From Phialocephala subalpina (Eukaryota; Ascomycota; Leotiomycetes; Helotiales; Mollisiaceae): a DNA stretch of 64,000 nucleotides. The position numbers and the translations under genes were made by a program. Where the stretch lies: positions 100,232 to 164,231 of the forward strand of contig FJOG01000067.1 in the NCBI GenBank assembly GCA_900073065.1, in the 5' to 3' direction. Positions within the stretch are counted from its first letter, which is position 1. Every line of letters begins with the position of its first letter. The notes beneath the pieces were generated by a model that saw nothing but the letters and a program-made list of their open reading frames with translations, was not told the origin of the DNA and searched no databases. This document shows positions 23,081 through 34,136 of this stretch, piece by piece.

Positions 23081-23848
23081 TATTTTCGTTTTTGCTTTCA
23101 GCTGTTCAGTGTTGTTTGATGTTCGAGTTCAGTTCCTGGATAAATGGTAAAAAGGGAAGAATGGCTCTGCACGACAGAGCAACATGGCTTTTGAAGGAAC
23201 TCGACGGTTTTATAGGTGTTCGTTCTGATGTCATCCGTGATAGGCCGAAGATGTTGCATGGGTTGAGAGGGGAACGTTGCGGGGCGGTTGGACCCCGATC
23301 CGAAAACGAAAGCGAACCAGGCTGTCGGCTCCCCCCATACTTCACTAGTTGAGGATTTGAGCTCCACCTTCCCCTCCCTCCCTCACTTCAAACGATCCAA
23401 TCTCACAGACGTACAATGTTTAATTACTATCGTTATCTTTCGAACCCGAACACGAGAACTAGTGCCTCGCTTATCAAACCCCTCTTCTCAAGACCTCAGG
23501 ACTTCACCGCTACTCAGCTTAACACTGGACCACTATCTTCACCTCGCTCTGCCCCATTCAAATTTTTGGATATTAGCGCTTCAGTACAGCATCTGAGATA
23601 CCGCAAGTCACGCGCGTCCTCCTTCTAATCTCTCATCACCAGAAGCACGGATGCACCTATTTCCACATTGCATCAAATAGCTACTTAGCAACCTTTTCGG
23701 GCCATCATGTCCTCCTCATTCTCAAATGGTCTTCGACTGGTGAAAGTCGTGTTGTGAGAGGTTGAGAGGGAAGAGCACTGTGGGAAGGTCTGGGCAAGAA
23801 CCGCCGTTGCCACCTTCCATCTCAATTGCTCGTCAGGGCAAGGATCAC
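23081..23848. other. Intergenic region
   Basis: It lies between the SDR start and the 3' end of the nuclease gene. Several overlapping open frames of 70-110 codons occur, all without recognisable domains. I see no gene. Confidence 0.45.
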
Positions 23849-24877
23849 TCAAGGATACTCAAAGGAAATGCTTCCCATATCCAACGCATGCAAGGCCCAA
23901 TCCTCACACTGCAGTTCCGATTTACGCAGCATTTCATTTCTCTGAGTTGTGTCTGGAAGAGGTTCCAGCGTCAGAGCTTTGAACCCCTCCAACATAGGAA
24001 TGCAGCCTCTCGAACAAGCAGGCAAAACGATGCAGTCTCTCAAAATCGAGCTTGAACAAAAATATGGTCGCAATCCATAGTAAGCAAGGAGCAGAAGGGC
24101 TCTCGGGGTGAAATTCGCGTCATTGCCAGCGTTGTGGATGTGTTCCAACGGGCAATTGAGAGTTTTCAACAGCCCATGAAGCTGGAAGTTCATGCCCAAG
24201 ACCTCCCTAGCGATGTATGATGTGTCGAGCTTGGCGACAATGGTGTTGATCTCTTCGAACCGAATTCCTCGCCTTCGAAGAACAAGAAGATGGGAACGGA
24301 GTCCATGGCCGACGAGAACGATATCGCGGCATATTGTAGTCTTCGAGGAACTCGACTTGAGTGTATCAGCAACCGAAACTTCTCCCTTGGCCAGCTTCAT
24401 ACGTACCCTTGCCAGCTCATCTGGGATTTGCAGAAGCTTCAAGATCAGGTCGTTGACATTGTCTGGATCAACATGTTCAGATGTTCCGAAATGGAACTCT
24501 CTTGACTTGTGACGTAACCTCTTCTGTCCGCCCACCACGAAGTGTCGTGTTACCAGGCGGCCAGCTGGTGTACTCGGAGAGAAGCTTCGTGTATCTAGCA
24601 TGGAAACACCTATCTGTGCTATTTCATTATATATTTTATTCTGTGGGGAGTCTCCCTTCGGCTCGAGATCGAACGAGACCACTACCACATCTTTCAGCAA
24701 GCCACCCTCGCAAAGACCTAGGATTGACTGCAGCTCCCGCAGTCTATTTTCTGGAAAGCCAATCCCGGATTTCGATTTTACTCTTCCTGATATCGCCTGA
24801 CTTTCTCGGATTGGAGATCCTTCCGTGAGATAGTGAGCCATGAGTTGGCGGAGGATGGAGGCGTTCTTGAGGCGCAT
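23849..24877 (-). CDS. Gfd2/YDR514C-like protein, DEDDh exonuclease fold
   Basis: An intronless frame of 342 residues. The C-terminal two thirds match the Gfd2/YDR514C-like domain, a ribonuclease H-fold DEDDh exonuclease relative. The first acidic motif is VVVVSFDLEPKG (residues about 62-73) with D-x-E, followed by NEIAQIGVSMLDTR. The second motif region is DIVLVGHGLRSHLLVL, and the last is CPLEHIHNAGNDANFTPRAL with the expected His and Asp. In the second motif the position normally holding Asp reads His (R-S-H-L), so catalysis may be weakened or lost; yeast relatives are linked to mRNA export and nuclear functions. The N-terminal 50 residues are not conserved-looking. The strand and start are clear. 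Confidence 0.78.
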   Translation of the reverse strand: MRLKNASILRQLMAHYLTEGSPIRESQAISGRVKSKSGIGFPENRLRELQSILGLCEGGLLKDVVVVSFDLEPKGDSPQNKIYNEIAQIGVSMLDTRSFSPSTPAGRLVTRHFVVGGQKRLRHKSREFHFGTSEHVDPDNVNDLILKLLQIPDELARVRMKLAKGEVSVADTLKSSSSKTTICRDIVLVGHGLRSHLLVLRRRGIRFEEINTIVAKLDTSYIAREVLGMNFQLHGLLKTLNCPLEHIHNAGNDANFTPRALLLLAYYGLRPYFCSSSILRDCIVLPACSRGCIPMLEGFKALTLEPLPDTTQRNEMLRKSELQCEDWALHALDMGSISFEYP

Positions 24878-25322
24878 TGTTTCGTTTCCTTGGTCTGGTT
24901 TATTTCCTTTATTTACATTTCGAGCAGAAGAGTGTCTGTCTTATATTGCCGAAGCATTGAAGTATGGACTGAGCCCAGACCGTGGGGTCCCATTCTAGCG
25001 CTTGAGGTGATTTGGACTGGTGGTTGGCGTTAGCGGGAGCATGGACCAAGGTTCCCGAGTCCATGGTGCTGGTTCTCAAATAAGCTTCAAGACCCTGAGA
25101 CTTTCCCTGAAGTTGAGCCTCCCGTCAGGTGATATTCAGGTGGGTTCCAAAGAGGAGGATTGTATCCCACCTTTGAATCGCGTCATCAACGGCCCGCTTC
25201 ATCGACGACTCGGCGTGCCTTGCCAATCTCAGACGATAGCTCCTTGCCTCAAAGCACAATTCAGAATCATCCTGCCCATAAAGCATCGTTCTCATCCCGC
25301 TCTCGACAATTCTAAACGCAAA
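24878..25322. other. Divergent promoter region
   Basis: 445 bp between the divergently transcribed nuclease gene (-) and dioxygenase gene (+). An open frame running in from 25020 is in frame with the dioxygenase but lacks family similarity before 25323, so I treat it as upstream sequence. Confidence 0.5.
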
Positions 25323-26628
25323 ATGTCGACCCGAACGGAGACAACCCAGAAGCCATCGAAAACAATTCTTTGCTTGAATTCGCCTGACGGAGATTCGATC
25401 CGGGAAGTCCTGAATACTCCTCCACGTCCCTGTACTCCTGGAGAGATACCATGCATCGACTTGACGGGCTTGGGCGGGACAGATATCAAGGATCTTCATC
25501 GCATAGCCCGAGAAATCAACACCGCTGCTATCACATCTGGAGTCTTCTACATCAAGAACCATGGCATATCACAGGACGTCATTGAAGAAGCAAGATTGAA
25601 GTCACTCGAGTATGAAGTCTTCTGATCATATTTGGTCTTTGGATTACCTCATCCTGATGTCGAAACAGGTTTTTTCGCCCCCCAATGGAAGAAAAGTGGA
25701 AGGTTGAGCGAAGCAACTTCAACCACCACAACGGCTGGACTGCTCCTGGAAATGCACGTGCAAATGCAAGCGAAGGAGCAGATGTGAAAGAACAATTCAG
25801 ATGGCACTACTCTCCCAATGATGACCCCGCATATGATCATCTGGCCAAACCGATTCCCCTGAGCTCGCTCCCATCCGAAGTCCAGCCATACATCTGGGCA
25901 GATGAAAGAATCTGGGAGAAGACAGCGCATCTTCCAGGTTTCAACGAGGCAGCGAAAGCATGGTGGCGAGCATCGATGCAGCTTGCTCGAAATTTGACCA
26001 AGGCTGTCGCTGTAGCACTTGATATGCCAGCAGACGGAATGGACGACCTGATTACATACCCTTGTGGTGACATGGCCCTGAACTTTTATCCCAGCGCTCA
26101 GACCCAAAACAAGACGAAGGCCGACACTTCTGAATTGTACCAAGGAGGTCTAGGCAGCCATACGGACCTGCAATGCTTCACTATCCTATTTCAAGATCAT
26201 ATAGGAGGCCTGCAGGTGCTGAACAAGGACGGGCAGTGGATCGAAGCACTGCCACTTGAGGATACTCTCGTGGTGAACATCGGGGATTTCCTTTCACGGC
26301 TAACAAATGATAAATGGGAGAGTACAGTCCATCGTGTTGAGGTCAATCAGACGAATGAGGACCGGATTTCGATGCCCCTATTCTTTGGTATGTATTATTC
26401 TAGGGATTCACGTGTACACTGACGACTGCAGGTTTTAATCTCAACAAACAATGTGCTGTGCTCCCAACGTGCACTGACAAGAACAATCCACCTAAGTATG
26501 CTCCACTTTCATGTGGCGAGGTGCGTTTGCTACTCCCCAGTTTTTCGGGTCGTGTAACTCCTAACGGCGAGTAGTGGACGGAAATGAAGCTGCGAAGAAG
26601 TTACGCGAAGACCGGAAGGAACACCTGA
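25323..26628 (+). CDS. 2-oxoglutarate/Fe(II) dioxygenase, isopenicillin N synthase-like
   Basis: Four exons, 25323-25609, 25669-26387, 26432-26520 and 26575-26628, encode 382 residues; all three introns are GT-AG and phase-consistent. The N-terminal DIOX_N part reads GEIPCIDLTGLGG and SGVFYIKNHGISQDVIEEA, and the second exon opens with FFRPPMEEKWK. The catalytic double-stranded beta helix carries the iron triad His260-x-Asp262 (GSHTDLQCFTILFQD) and His317 (STVHRV), with Arg328-x-Ser330 (EDRISMPLFF) for 2-oxoglutarate. The family hydroxylates, desaturates or closes rings on small molecules, often in secondary metabolism. No biosynthetic backbone gene is adjacent, so the substrate is unknown. 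The Met at 25323 has good context (CAAAATGTC). Confidence 0.9.
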
Positions 26629-27386
26629 GCGAAAGGGTGGCACACGAGAGGGGTTGGAGCCTTGATCGGAGTTCAAGCAAGCAGCCTTTTGAAATTATAG
26701 AAAGCCTTCCAATATAGTCACATAACGTTTTCTTGTGCTACTATTGTCAGGCCAAGTTGCTGCGTGGTCGGTTGGATGCTTAAGTGACCACGAAAAAAGG
26801 TGACTGCGACACCTCACTATCCCATCTTCAGCTCCTCGCCCGAACGGCAGTGTTGCTTGCTTCGGTTGAACTTTCTCTTAAGGAGTCACGAATTGAAGAT
26901 GCCTTGGGAATTTATTGTCATTTTCCCTCTCCCGTCCGTTTTCCCAGCATCAGGACACACATTCGGCGAGGCTCTGCTCGCCATACGCCTCTGTATACCG
27001 CACACGGGTGTGTTATTTCAGAAATGGCATCTGATAAGCATTCATTCATTTACAATATATACCGGCCCTTTTGCGTTCCTTGCCCGTTGTCACGCACTGC
27101 CAAATTGTCGTCGTTCACATTAGGCAGAAAGCAAGATGCCCTATTTTACAGTGAATCATGCTCTTGCGAATTATCCACCCGTTGTCAAAGCATATCAAGC
27201 CCTCCCAGTTTCTGACTCCAAGATATCTGTGAACGTCTCCGTAAACGCCAAGGAAAAGAGCAAGTTCGACGAAGGGTTCCACGCGTTCGTCTGCCCCCCC
27301 CACCAAAACCAAAACGGGAAAACGAAACGCGACCAAAAACCCCCAAAAGATTTTCGAAATTCGGTATTGTATCCTCTATCTTGCAG
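26629..27386. other. Intergenic region
   Basis: Two overlapping open frames at 26784-27215 have no recognisable domain. Upstream coding exons of the membrane-protein pseudogene that follows may lie at 27136-27360 but cannot be confirmed. Confidence 0.4.
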
Positions 27387-28440
27387 GTCATTCTCTCCAT
27401 TGCATTCGTAGGTGATATATACCTGACACTTTGAGACATTTTGCTCGATAGGGAGCCCAAAGGGACTCTCCAGGTAAGAACTACCTTGAGACCCTTTCTC
27501 TCTTCTAGTACTAATAATCTGTTTCTAGAATCTCGAAATTCTCGTTGCGAGCAGATCGTTCCAAAGTACCATGATTGCCATTAACAAGCTGGAAGCTTGG
27601 GTGGGTCTCCCAGTCTTGCTTAAATTACTTTGGATTCTTTCACCTCTCGGTGGTCAAGCATCTTTGCGAGTGCTCAGCCCACAGCAAATTACAGACCATT
27701 CGGTTGAGATACCTTAGAGGGTCTTCGATACTTTCAGTCCTGGACCATGGCCAAGCCTACTTAATCGTACCAACGGAGTCACATCCGTGCCGCCGATACA
27801 TGTTGAAACGATGTATCTACAAGCCTTGTCGCAAAGTTCGGATGTATACCCGGCAGCTTCTCCATTGCTCGATCTGTCAGGATTTCCGACCCTTCCAATA
27901 ACAGGGCAGAAGGGCTGGAACTGTTCGGGGAACACCCCCGAGTCTTTCGTTTGCCCTGAAGAAAATTACTCAACTTTCGTTGGGGTTCCAATCTACAGTC
28001 CTTTCAACGTTTCACATTCCTCAAGTCCGCTCACATTATGACACTCCACTATTCAACGCCACCGCAAACTTGACATTTCCTGTCTCAATCTTTGACTTTG
28101 ATTGTCCGTCCTTCTCCAGACATTCTACTACAGAGAAATGGACGAACTCCTTCCCTTCCAGTGTACCAGCTCCCTCGGACATCCACTCCAATAACACTAA
28201 ATCTGGATTCTTCATGTACACCCAAGAAAACTCGACTTACGGTGGCGCCAAAGAGATAGTTTTCGGATCTTACTATGACACCTGGGTAACCATTTGGCCG
28301 TGTTCAGTATCACACCATTCCCGAGAGGTGTTTACAAAATGCTTCGATCGGAGATCTTCGGGTTTCCCAGTCCAGCCATACCTCTTGTTTCTTGACTTCG
28401 GTTGGGCCTCCAATTGCATCAAACTCGGCAATTTAGCACG
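27387..28440 (+). pseudogene. Fungal membrane glycoprotein family, decayed copy 1
   Basis: The sequence follows an uncharacterised ascomycete membrane-protein family recognisable by REPKGTLQ then NLEILVASRSFQSTM and LWILSPLGGQASLRVLS. The first exon (from 27387) is cut by TGA at 27432; a clean 55-nt intron (27474-27528) leads to the main exon, cut by TAG at 27715. After GVPIYSPFNV (near 28000) the frame shifts: HYDTPLFNATANLTFPVSIF continues in another frame, and ITPFPRGVYKMLRSEIFGF in yet another. TGA and TAG are both one C-to-T change away from CGA and CAG. The C-terminal transmembrane part is missing where AT-rich DNA begins at about 28440. It shares strand and family with copies at 30.8 and 32 kb. 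Confidence 0.7.
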
Positions 28441-28700
28441 ACTATTAATTATAATTTTGAACTTATAAAATTATATAAAATTCAATATCATTATAATAAA
28501 ATTCAATACATTTATTAATAATCTTTTATTTAGAAATCTTATAAAGAAACTTTATAAGGTATACTTATAATATAAAGGATTATCGAAAAAGAATTAAATT
28601 AAAAAGTAAATAAAAATTAATAATATTATTGAAATTTAAAAAAGAGAAATAAAATCAAATCAAAGGTTAACTTTTTAAAGCTTGATTAATAGCGTCAAAT
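28440..28700. repeat. Short AT-rich decayed repeat
   Basis: About 260 bp are almost entirely A and T with poly-TAATA character, like the larger RIP blocks. It abuts the truncated end of membrane-protein copy 1. Confidence 0.55.
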
Positions 28701-28878
28701 TAAAAGTATATATATACGTAATAAAGGCTTATATTGTATGCGAAGCGAAATATAATTTGAATTCATGTCCTAATAACTCAAATACATTGATATATATACC
28801 AACTTTATATTCCCATCCTATCCTTTTTCCTCGTTTGATATTATCATACCCTTTCCTTCTATTCAAATTAGGCAAATC

Positions 28879-29786
28879 TTACGTTGCAGCAATCAATTGG
28901 TCGGCCAAGTACAAGAGATTATCAAATGTAATTTCCTCGGCAGATTTCCTCCAGCCCTCTAGATATGGGAGTCTCTCTTGCGCTATAAGACTGTGAGCAC
29001 GAGTCGCAATATTGTTCCTTCATATACACATAAGAAGATAGGCTAGCTAGTAGGCAAACTTACTAAAAAGGACCTCGACCCAGTTCGTGACCGCATTTCC
29101 GGTCGTGACATTCCCAAAAACCGCCATATATAGTGCGGACTCAAAATAGCTGTTTGTTTGTTCCGTGGCTGTCATGTTGAACTGGGGGTTCACAGCTGCA
29201 GCTGCGGCAATTCTGGTTGATCGTGCGGTCGCAGCGTCGGAAAAGGAGATGGTACTGCTAGGAAAGTGAGTGGCGGTTTGGCCCCAGATCGTCCTGTTAA
29301 ATGTGTGGTCGTCGCCGAAGTAAAAATCATTGCGGCTCAGACTAGCGTCATGCTCGAGGACTGTGCAGAATATTAACTCCGGTTCTATACGTTAATTAGA
29401 AGACCCTGATTCAGGCTTACTGTGGTGCTTATCCAAATCATCGAGGTTGAAAGTCGATGCATTGCCGGTCGTGGAGGTTGTCAGGGCTATTTCTCCAGGA
29501 GTTTCTGTGGCAGCTGCAGCGAGGTTAATAGATTCGCCGAGCCCGACGATGAGATCATCCAGAGAAACATTGACACCATTACGGGGAAGGAACCCGTGGT
29601 TCGCCAGCGTATTTAACATAGGACAAGGGCTTCGGCCTAAGTCGGAGTCAGATCTAGAATACTTCTGGAATAAGCGGGAGGGGACTGACGATCTGTTGGG
29701 TTGGGAGGGAGCCAAATGTGAAGATTGTCAGAAGGCAGAGCAGAAACTGTGCTAATAATAGCGAAGAGCAGGTATTTGAGCTGCAT
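28879..29786 (-). CDS. Haem-thiolate peroxygenase (chloroperoxidase/UPO family), short type
   Basis: Four exons, 29786-29690, 29636-29421, 29360-29064 and 28982-28879, encode 237 residues, and every junction is phase-consistent. MQLKYLLFAIISTVSA is a signal peptide, so the enzyme is probably secreted. The haem ligand Cys37 sits in the family motif S-P-C-P-M, generated exactly at the first splice (NPTDRRSPCPMLNTLANHGF). The manganese-site motif Glu107-His108-Asp109 lies in LEHDASLSRND, and Glu178 in SYFESALYM is a candidate acid-base catalyst. The C-terminal QERLPYLEGWRKS is also typical. Members use hydrogen peroxide to oxygenate or halogenate organic substrates. The gene is intact although it lies between decayed membrane-protein copies on the other strand. 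Confidence 0.88.
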
Positions 29787-30797
29787 GGTTATATCAAGTA
29801 ATACACGAGGAATTTGATAAGGTTAAGGATGAGGAGTAGGATCTGAGACAATACGAGAGGACATAAACCAAGCTTGAAGAGCTTGTTCGTGCGGATCGGA
29901 ACGTGTTTAAGTAGAGTTTGGAGGACTACTTCTCCGAAGTATCTTTCCCCCGCCCCCCTAAATAAATGTAATTGTGGGTACTTTGCGGGTAGGATACTCG
30001 GGTACTGGGCCAGTAAAATCCACTGTATTGAAAAGGCCAACAGGCCTCTTGAACCTTCTCTAGGTACCCTGCGCTCAGATCCGACCAGTTCTTGACCTGT
30101 GCCCTGAGGCAGCCAGGGCAGTGACCAGGGCATATAGCCACTGAGATCTTTCGCTGCTAGGTTTTACCCCACAATTACATTTATTCAGGGGGGGAAGAGT
30201 ATTGAACCTAAAAACCAAAACGGGCCTTTATTAGCGAATCCTGGGGTACAGATAATTATTTTAAGGCTTCGGAATTCCCCCCTTTTTTGTTATTTCTCCT
30301 AAACTCTTTTTGTTTACCGAAATACGGGTTGTCTTTCCGGACAGGGATAAGGCTGAAAAGTTCCTTATCCGGAGATGTCGGGCGAAATTCAATAAACTTT
30401 GCTATTGCATTGCATAAATAGTGGGTCGGAGATCGGATATAATGACTACTTGCGGCTCGGGTTATCTGGTTTAATGTTGGTTTAAAATCTTGCGTGCGAT
30501 TTCATATAGTCATAGCACCGGAGCAGTTACTAGATAAGTCCTAGTAGGTCCGAGATAAGATAAGTTTTACTCGTGCGGCTTACGGAGGAGAAGATTGTAT
30601 TGGGCCGGGCGCGGGTGCGGGGGCATGGAAATGGCGGCCTGTCAAACTCGTTTCCTCGTAATCCGTCCTGGAGACGTTATTTAACAGCCTAAAGCCCAAC
30701 AAGCCAGACAAAATCGCAGGCCCAACCATTGAGTGGAAAAACAATCCATTTGCACCCCATGTTGTGGCGCGCGTGACAGACACATCGCATACATGAA
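29787..30797. other. Intergenic region
   Basis: About 1 kb upstream of the peroxygenase. A GGATAAGG...CCTTATCC hairpin lies near 30345-30375. Short open frames on both strands have no recognisable domain. Confidence 0.45.
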
Positions 30798-31400
30798 ATG
30801 GACAGTGATGAAATACATTCAGATCCTCATTGCCTATGGGTATTGCTACTTCCTGCGAAACACACTCGAGGACCTCCTATCTGCTCCCCAGTGCTATATT
30901 TTGGCGAGTCACGTTTAGGGGCCAAAAGGACAGCGGATGTCGAAAAGAGTAAGAAGAAGCCCGAGACTTACTGGTCGTTCTTGGATAAATGGGATGCTTT
31001 TGGCCAAACGATGGTGAACCTATCAACCGTCGATCCAGCCACCTTCTCGATTAGGTTGACGACCGCTTTCAATACATATTATTACGCTTCACTAAGTTTG
31101 GACATTGGTGCCGGGCTCATCATCTCGACAACAAATGCTACCACCACCGCAACCGCATACTCGCCTTTCGAGATCGTCATTTGCAATCGACCATATTTTG
31201 TTATTTTATTAGTCATATCGCTGATTCTTCTAGTGTGTTCACTCCTCTCGGTGTTGCTTCGCTTCAAGATCGATACACCTGATATAATGGGACATATCTC
31301 GTCGATGGCAATTGACCATGAGCTGAGAGTAACTCAAAGCATAAGTCTCAATGGAACACATCTCTCGGCCTTGGAAGGACAAAAGAGTTCAAGAATATGA
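30798..31400 (+). pseudogene. Fungal membrane glycoprotein family, 5'-truncated copy 2
   Basis: An open frame of 200 codons holds only the C-terminal part of the same family as the copies at 27.4 and 32 kb. TMVNLSTVDPATFSIRLTTA is followed by FNTYYYASLSLDIGAG, N-glycosylation-type STTNATTTAT, the final transmembrane helix FVILLVISLILLVCSLLSVL and the cytosolic TPDIMGHISSMA. The extracellular domain and N-terminal helices that should precede it are absent upstream, where sequence of unrelated appearance begins. It could still be transcribed, but the product would lack most of the protein. Confidence 0.6.
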
Positions 31401-31975
31401 GGCTGAGAATTGATCAATATGGTCAAGTTCATAAACACCAAGAGCGAGCAGCAACGGTTTGGGGTTTGTCGTAGGATACGAGCTTGAATAGAGCAGACAA
31501 ATTTGCTTTTATGCATACAAAGATATTGATTCGAATTTGCCCCTTGTTATTGTATCATTTGGATTAGGTGCAGACTTCGAAGGAAAGGTTGCTTTAATGC
31601 GGGAATGAGCTATCAGGAAGGAGAACTTGGCATTTCGAATCCATCATTTTTCACATGACAATTAGCTCCAGCGCGAATGTCCCATCAAACACATGGTACA
31701 ACTACTGAATGTGGCAAGCAACCTCTTTCCCTTCCGCGTGTGGAGCTGAAGCTCACAAGCGTGGCTTGTTTCTAGTAGTCCCTGAGTCAAGCAGCTTATG
31801 CGGTATCACAAAACTAGCGATACATCCTGGAGTAGCGACGACGCAGCTGATGAGTTGTTTGCTATCAAGCCCTTCTTATTTGTATCTTTAGTAGAAGTCA
31901 AAAGCTCTGCATCGCACTGAAGCAGTGAAGTTGTTAAATCCATAGTCGCCTCCTAAGAAGTCTAGTTATGATTTG
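31401..31975. other. Spacer between membrane-protein copies
   Basis: No coding signal recognised. It may contain unrecognisable parts of either neighbouring copy. Confidence 0.4.
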
Positions 31976-34136
31976 AATCTGCGACAATCTTCAGATCTTC
32001 ATTGCAATCGGCATCAGCATATGATTGACGACTTACCCTGCCGGACATTCATCAAACGAGAGGCCCATTCCACACCGGTGGAAATCTCGACTTCTTCTAC
32101 AACGACAAACCAAGCGCCTCGATATATTAGCACCGGTTGCGCACAGCTCCTGCCCATACCCCATCTTATTGTCAACTCGCGGGGTATGCAAGCAAGATGC
32201 CTCCAAAGTCTGCTAGAAAGTCCTTGGAACTCTAGGAAGAGCCTCACCATACTTTGCTTCTGGGATCATGAGCTTGTGGCCCCGTTTCTGGACAAGCCTG
32301 AATATGTCACTGGAGGAAATCTAAAAGTTAGGGCCTACATTGACTCCCCTGATACTCTCAGCCATTGTTTGCGGAGCGTTACGTCTGATTGCAAGAGCAA
32401 AAGCCGAGAAAGGATCTCTTTCCGCTCATGTCTGGATCAAAGGCTACCCTGCTCGCCTCTGATGCAGGGCCACGCCATTCATATATGGCTCAATAAATTA
32501 CACAGCTTTCACTGGTATACCGGTTTCTGGTCCCCTGACCAATCCCACCAATTGGTCATTTATTAATACCGCGAACATCACAGTAGACGTACACCTGTTT
32601 CATTTCGACTGCCCTTCTGTTACCAGACAGGATCCCGAAGAAAGGGAAGAATCTCTGCGATGGTTGACAGGCGGGACGGATGTTTCTCTCACTTTCGAGT
32701 TCGCTTCGTTGCATAATTTAAGTTTGAGCGCAAATTCGACGTGGGGAAAGGATCACCTCTAGATGTTGAGTTCGTGTCTATTACCGCTTTAGCGGTAACG
32801 TGGGAATGCAGCGTCTCTTTAACGGTCTAAAGATTTAACCTGAGTTGTTTTGACGACGGGGAGAGTTGGCTGGAAGCAGACTTCGCCTGCCTTTTAACGG
32901 ACGTCGAACAAAGTTTAATGCTTGGAAATGCTTTGAAGAACATCTTGGATATCTCGAAAGTGTTCAAGGTCTGGTCAACCGTCGATCCTGGTCGAGGATA
33001 TTTTCTATCGATCGCCGAACGCTACCTAGCAAATGGAAATGTTTCTGTTGACTTCTCTGCAGTTAATCTCGCGAATGTCAACAATGTCACGTTCGCAAGA
33101 CACCTTACTCAGGTATTTAACAACTTCTGGATCCTATCATTACAAACGCAACACCACCATTAAAATACTGAAGATGGGCTCGACCCTAGAGCAAATACAA
33201 CCGACGTATCGCCTCTTTTCCACTCTCTTTTTGAGGTAGTACAATGCGTCTGGCCTTATTTCATCGTTGTCGTCCTCACAGCACTCATCTTGATGAGACT
33301 GGTTGTATATAGTGCGCGGCTGAAATATACCATCCATACACCGGATCTCTTGGGCTACGTCTCATTAATGGCAATTGAGAATTTGGATGATCTAGATTTC
33401 AACCTCCAGCTCCATGGAAAGCTCGATGGTATGGATCGCAATAGACTTATGGTAGATGTTGTGGCAAAACTAGTACATTCTGCGGACAAGAGTGGTGAGG
33501 CGATGCAGGAGAAGTTGGTTTTGGTTGGTTTAGGAGGAATGAGAAGCAGGCTGTCCAATAGGTCAGTTGGCTGATCAGTCAATTGATTAATCGTCAGTTA
33601 AAGCCATTCAGTTGACCATTTTAAATTAGGTTAGTCAATCAGCTGGCTATTTACTCAACTGATCAGTAACTGATCAGTTGGAGAGCTTCGGAATACTCTA
33701 TTTTCAAGTACAAATATAGCTATTTTAGGGCCAAAGTTGTCCAAAAAAGTCGAGAATTTAGAAGCAAAGTCTCTAAATTTTAAGACTTGAAAATAGTTCC
33801 GAAATAATTCAAGAATACTTGTATTTATAGCTACAAAAGTCTATTATACTTAAAAGAGTTTAAAGAATAGATAAGCTATTAGATTTTGTAAGTATATCTT
33901 CAAGTTTTTATTAGTATAACGTGACTTTTTGGTCACGTTTTCAACTGATCAGTAACTGATCAGTTGATTACAGTCAGTTATTCAGTTGAGGGTTTACCCT
34001 CAACTGTTGACTGACTGACTTATTGGATACCCTGATGAGAAGTCAAGGGAGGAATTTGATCTTGAAGGACTTGTGCCAAGGGGGAAGGCCGAAATTGAAG
34101 TTTGAGATTGAAAGATCTGTTAGGAGTGGTGTTTGA
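31976..34136 (+). pseudogene. Fungal membrane glycoprotein family, decayed copy 3 split by a MITE
   Basis: Pieces of the same membrane-protein family lie in order but in different frames. An extracellular portion contains TVDVHLFHFDCPS (near 32590). Then come MLGNALKNILDISKVFKVW and NNVTFARHLTQVFNNFW (32918-33145). The final transmembrane helix VVQCVWPYFIVVVLTALILM and TPDLLGYVSLMA (33238-33370) precede a cytosolic tail. Several frameshifts separate them, so no full product is possible. The tail is interrupted after GLGGMRS by a 488-bp element (33547-34034). Removing the element with one target copy restores an open frame that ends in KFEIERSVRSGV and TGA at 34136, showing that the tail was intact when the insertion occurred. 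Confidence 0.7.
33547..34034. mobile_element. hAT-type MITE, 488 bp, with 8-bp target duplication
   Basis: The element begins CAGGCTGTCCAATAGGTCAG at 33547 and ends with the inverted counterpart of CAGGGTATCCAATAAGTCAG at 34034. It is flanked on both sides by ATGAGAAG (33539-33546 and 34035-34042), a perfect 8-bp target duplication as made by hAT transposases. It encodes no protein, so it depends on a transposase in trans. Internally it has two copies of a 25-bp near-palindrome, CAACTGATCAG-T-AACTGATCAGTTG, at 33656-33680 and 33942-33966. Hairpins AACGTGAC/GTCACGTT (about 33919-33940) and CAGTTGAGGG/CCCTCAACTG (33983-34006) are also present. Weak RIP damage and perfect duplication suggest a fairly recent insertion. 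Confidence 0.88.

Noticed and set aside
28036..28468. A novel secreted protein from the ORF at 27980-28468
   Set aside because: It continues the extracellular domain of the decayed membrane-protein copy after a frameshift.
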